A DNA stretch of 7,771 nucleotides from the NCBI GenBank assembly GCA_030833265.1, contig JAURHO010000076.1, forward strand, positions 1 to 7,771, in the 5' to 3' direction. Shown piece by piece: positions 5,647 through 7,771 of the stretch. The number at the start of each line of letters is the position of its first letter. Within the stretch, counting starts at the first letter, position 1. The notes below the pieces were generated by a model that ran no database searches, was not told the DNA's origin, and was given only the letters and a program-made list of their open reading frames with translations. Made by a program: the position numbers and the translations under genes. Source of the stretch: Crocinitomicaceae bacterium. Its GTDB lineage: Bacteria > Bacteroidota > Bacteroidia > Flavobacteriales_D > Crocinitomicaceae.

Positions 5647-7404
5647 ATGACCTTGAAGAAATTTTATTTTGTCCTGATCTTTTCACTCCTGAGCGCCTTT
5701 TCTAGTTGGGCTAGCCATATCATTGGTGGAGAAATCTATTACGATTCACTCGGAAATAATCAGTACAAAATCACCATTGAAATTTACCGCGATTGCAACT
5801 CTGCAACCAACTTTGACAACCCTTTGAACTACACCATTTTCAATGCCGATGGGAGTGTATATGTTGTCAGATACATTGGTGTGTTTTCTCAAAATATTCT
5901 ACCTGTCGTCTATGATGACCCTTGTGTCACCGTGCCAAACGACATCTGTGTAGAGCGCGCTATTTACGTTGATACCGTCAGCATGCCACTCACGCCTGGT
6001 GGTTATTACATTTCTTACCAACGTTGCTGCTGGACAGGCGCCATTGACAACATCGTAGACCCAGCGGGCAACGGCATCACCCTCACCACTTATGTTCCCG
6101 GAAACGCTTTAGTTGCCGTTCATAATCAAGGTGCACGCTTCATTAACTACCCTCCTTTGGTCTTGTGTTCTCAAAACACCCTTGACTTCGACCACTCAGC
6201 CTTTGACCCTGACGGCGATTCCCTGAGTTACGAACTGATGTCTCCTTTCCTCGGCGGAAGCCTCACCAACGTCGTACCCGACCCTGAAACAGCCGCTCCT
6301 TACACCCCCGTAAGTTGGAATCCTACCTTCTCTGAATTTGTACCTTTTGGTGCTGGCTCAAGCGTTACAATCGACCCAGTTACTGGAATGATGACCTTCA
6401 CACCTAACCTCATCGGAAACTATGTGGCTGGTGTTGCCGTCAAAGAATGGCGCAATGGCGTTTTGATCAATACCAAAATCAGGACCTTCGGTTATCGAGT
6501 GGTGGCTTGTCAAGTAGAAGTCCCGATTGAAGTCAATGTAACCGGACCAACTGAACTCATTGAAGACTGTGGTTTTGCTGGTTTTGTCATCAAAAGAACC
6601 GACCTCACCACCAATTTGATGGTATTCATTAACTTGAGTGGAACTGCTACAAACGGTGATGATTACCCGTTCATCAACGACACCCTCGTTATCCCAGCCG
6701 GCGTATCTTCAGATACCATCGGAATTTCAGCAATTCTTGACCTCATCACAGAAGGTACAGAATCTGTCTTCTTTAACGTAATTGTGCCAAGCCCATGCGA
6801 CGGCACCTTTGATACCACTTCCATTTCCTTGAACATCATTGACTACGTCCCGATGAGCATTGGCGCCGTAGATTCTTTAAATGTTTGTGCTGACTTCGGT
6901 GAAGGAACCAATATCTACTGTACCGTAATCGACGGAATTCCTCCTTACAATTATTTGTGGGGGCCAGGCAACTTCCCGAACAACGACACCGTGTTTGTTG
7001 CACCAAATATCTTGCAACCTTACCTCAATAACTTCCAAGTCTATGTCATGGACCAATGCGCCAAGTCGGTTACCTCACCTATTGTAAGGGTCTACAACCA
7101 GTGCCCGTTGGTGGTGCCAAATATCATGACGGCCAACAACGACCAAACCAATGACCTCCTTGTCATTAAAAACTGGGAAGACTACGAAAAAGTCAGTGTA
7201 CAGATTTTCAATCGTTGGGGCAACCTCATCTATGAAAACGACAACTACCAAAACGACTGGAATGGTACTGACCTCAGCGGCAAAGCCCTTGATGAAGGTG
7301 TTTACTTCTACATGGTTACACCATCGAGTGAAAAATACGAATACGACAACAAAGAAAAAACGCTTTACACTTTACATGGCTTTGTTCATATTGTAAAGAA
7401 CTAG
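5647..7404 (+). CDS. Secreted modular protein with gliding-motility-associated (CHU_C, T9SS type B) C-terminal domain
   Basis: This 585-residue exported protein begins with a signal peptide (KKFYFVLIFSLLSAFSSWA, cleavage likely after Ala22). Its N-terminal region starts SHIIGGEIYYDSLGNNQYKI, as I recall from other large Bacteroidota surface proteins, and carries Cys-rich motifs such as IYRDC and YQRCCWTG. Residues about 170-290 look like an Ig/cadherin-like beta module with DPDGDSLSYEL. Residues about 305-400 resemble a Calx-beta-type module (SGTATNGDDYPF, ITEGTESVFF). About 400-485 resembles a SprB/PKD-like beta module (IPPYNYLWGPG). The end (488-585) fits the gliding-associated sorting domain: VPNIMTANNDQTNDLLVI, VQIFNRWGNLIYEN, WNGTDLSGK and LDEGVYFYMV. 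It should pass the inner membrane by Sec and the outer membrane by T9SS, to the surface or medium. ATG 5599 is rejected because it adds 16 residues before the signal peptide and spans the promoter box. Its binding partner is unknown. Confidence 0.9.
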   Translation: MTLKKFYFVLIFSLLSAFSSWASHIIGGEIYYDSLGNNQYKITIEIYRDCNSATNFDNPLNYTIFNADGSVYVVRYIGVFSQNILPVVYDDPCVTVPNDICVERAIYVDTVSMPLTPGGYYISYQRCCWTGAIDNIVDPAGNGITLTTYVPGNALVAVHNQGARFINYPPLVLCSQNTLDFDHSAFDPDGDSLSYELMSPFLGGSLTNVVPDPETAAPYTPVSWNPTFSEFVPFGAGSSVTIDPVTGMMTFTPNLIGNYVAGVAVKEWRNGVLINTKIRTFGYRVVACQVEVPIEVNVTGPTELIEDCGFAGFVIKRTDLTTNLMVFINLSGTATNGDDYPFINDTLVIPAGVSSDTIGISAILDLITEGTESVFFNVIVPSPCDGTFDTTSISLNIIDYVPMSIGAVDSLNVCADFGEGTNIYCTVIDGIPPYNYLWGPGNFPNNDTVFVAPNILQPYLNNFQVYVMDQCAKSVTSPIVRVYNQCPLVVPNIMTANNDQTNDLLVIKNWEDYEKVSVQIFNRWGNLIYENDNYQNDWNGTDLSGKALDEGVYFYMVTPSSEKYEYDNKEKTLYTLHGFVHIVKN

Positions 7405-7423
7405 AATACAAATCTCTCCAAAC

Positions 7424-7453
7424 AAAAAAAGGCGCCTCTCAGCGCCTTTTTTT
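7424..7453. terminator. Bidirectional terminator between convergent genes
   Basis: Seven A (7424-7430) and GGCGC (7431-7435) pair with GCGCC (7442-7446) and seven T (7447-7453), around loop CTCTCA. The A run on one side and T run on the other let it end transcripts from both strands: the secreted-protein gene from the left and the barrel-protein gene from the right. It fills most of the 70-base gap. Confidence 0.92.
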
Positions 7454-7474
7454 ATTCATCTATTTTGAAAGTGC

Positions 7475-7771
7475 TTATTCAAAGCTGTACACCAAACCCG
7501 CATGCAGCCCAACAGAAGCCGCATTGGTTTTGTAATACGTTGGATAGTTATTGAGGTCGATGCCAAGTGCATCCACTCCTTTGGCATCGGCTGTTGAGTA
7601 CATAAAACGAGCGCTAATAGAAAGCATCACCGGAATTTTTGGCAACGCTATGCGGCCACCAACACCTACCATGTAAGCCAAAAAGCTCTGGTATTGATCC
7701 GTCACATCAAATGCAGGATCAACCAACGCATGAGATGCCGAATAAGTAGCTGCACTGATATTATTTGCAAC
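7475..7771 (-). CDS. Probable outer-membrane beta-barrel protein, C-terminal part (5' end outside window)
   Basis: The frame is open from the right edge of the window to TAA at 7475, giving 98 residues of an incomplete protein. The pattern suits the last strands of an outer-membrane beta-barrel: alternating polar and hydrophobic stretches (SFLAYMVGVGGRIALPKIPV, VMLSISARFMYST), a polar loop (DALGIDLNNYPTYYKTN) and a final amphipathic strand, ASVGLHAGLVYSFE, with an aromatic residue next to the end, as BAM-inserted proteins often have. A start near 7726 would be an internal TTG inside this frame and is not the true beginning. I do not recognise a specific family or substrate. It faces the secreted-protein gene and shares its terminator. 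Confidence 0.7.
   Translation of the reverse strand, partial: VANNISAATYSASHALVDPAFDVTDQYQSFLAYMVGVGGRIALPKIPVMLSISARFMYSTADAKGVDALGIDLNNYPTYYKTNAASVGLHAGLVYSFE

Noticed and set aside
7151..7396. An 81-residue plus-strand frame inside the secreted-protein gene.
   Set aside because: It is an out-of-frame shadow with Lys/Thr/Ser-rich sequence. The sorting-domain motifs are in the other frame.
1..7771. A CRISPR array, insertion sequence, defence island or tRNA.
   Set aside because: I found no regularly spaced direct repeats, transposase motifs, terminal inverted repeats flanking a gene, or cloverleaf-like sequence. The genes are ordinary housekeeping, signalling and surface functions.

Overview
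The window looks like chromosomal DNA from a member of the Bacteroidota, probably a Flavobacteriales-like lineage. Three things support this: an extracellular protein with the gliding-motility-associated (CHU_C / type IX secretion type B) C-terminal domain, a periplasmic-TPR LytS-type histidine kinase paired with a LytTR regulator, and TAnnTTTG-type -7 promoter elements with no obvious Shine-Dalgarno sequences. No rRNA, tRNA, CRISPR array, transposase or phage gene was seen, and no gene-free stretch reaches 300 bases.

Layout. Positions 2-1057 (+) carry the 3' part of a membrane-bound ion-pumping pyrophosphatase gene (hppA). The protein ends in an unusual 86-residue tail rich in Cys and His, and a strong terminator follows. 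Next on the + strand are a small alkyltransferase-like DNA-repair protein lacking the acceptor cysteine (about 1142-1480) and a PLP-dependent cystathionine gamma-synthase/lyase family enzyme (1514-2659). The latter converges on, and overlaps by 6 bp, a minus-strand two-gene operon. In transcription order that operon encodes a 720-residue TPR sensor histidine kinase (5572-3410) and its LytTR response regulator (3400-2654). Divergent from the kinase is a secreted modular protein (5647-7404, +). A bidirectional terminator then separates it from the C-terminal part of a probable outer-membrane beta-barrel protein (7475-7771, -), which runs off the window.

How the genes fit together. The kinase and regulator clearly form one signalling unit: periplasmic TPR sensor, one membrane helix, cytoplasmic LytS-type kinase, LytTR transcription factor. 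The 74-bp gap between the kinase and the secreted-protein gene holds a 14-bp inverted repeat (13/14 match). Each arm contains a candidate -7 element firing outwards, so the two genes may be expressed from a symmetric divergent promoter. The other genes are housekeeping or repair functions with no evident link to each other.

The two observations most worth following are both in hppA. One is the metal-binding-like Cys/His tail. The other is that the first ~130 bases read open in the hppA frame but do not encode the catalytic segment that should sit just before the recognisable part, so the gene may be rearranged or the sequence chimeric there.
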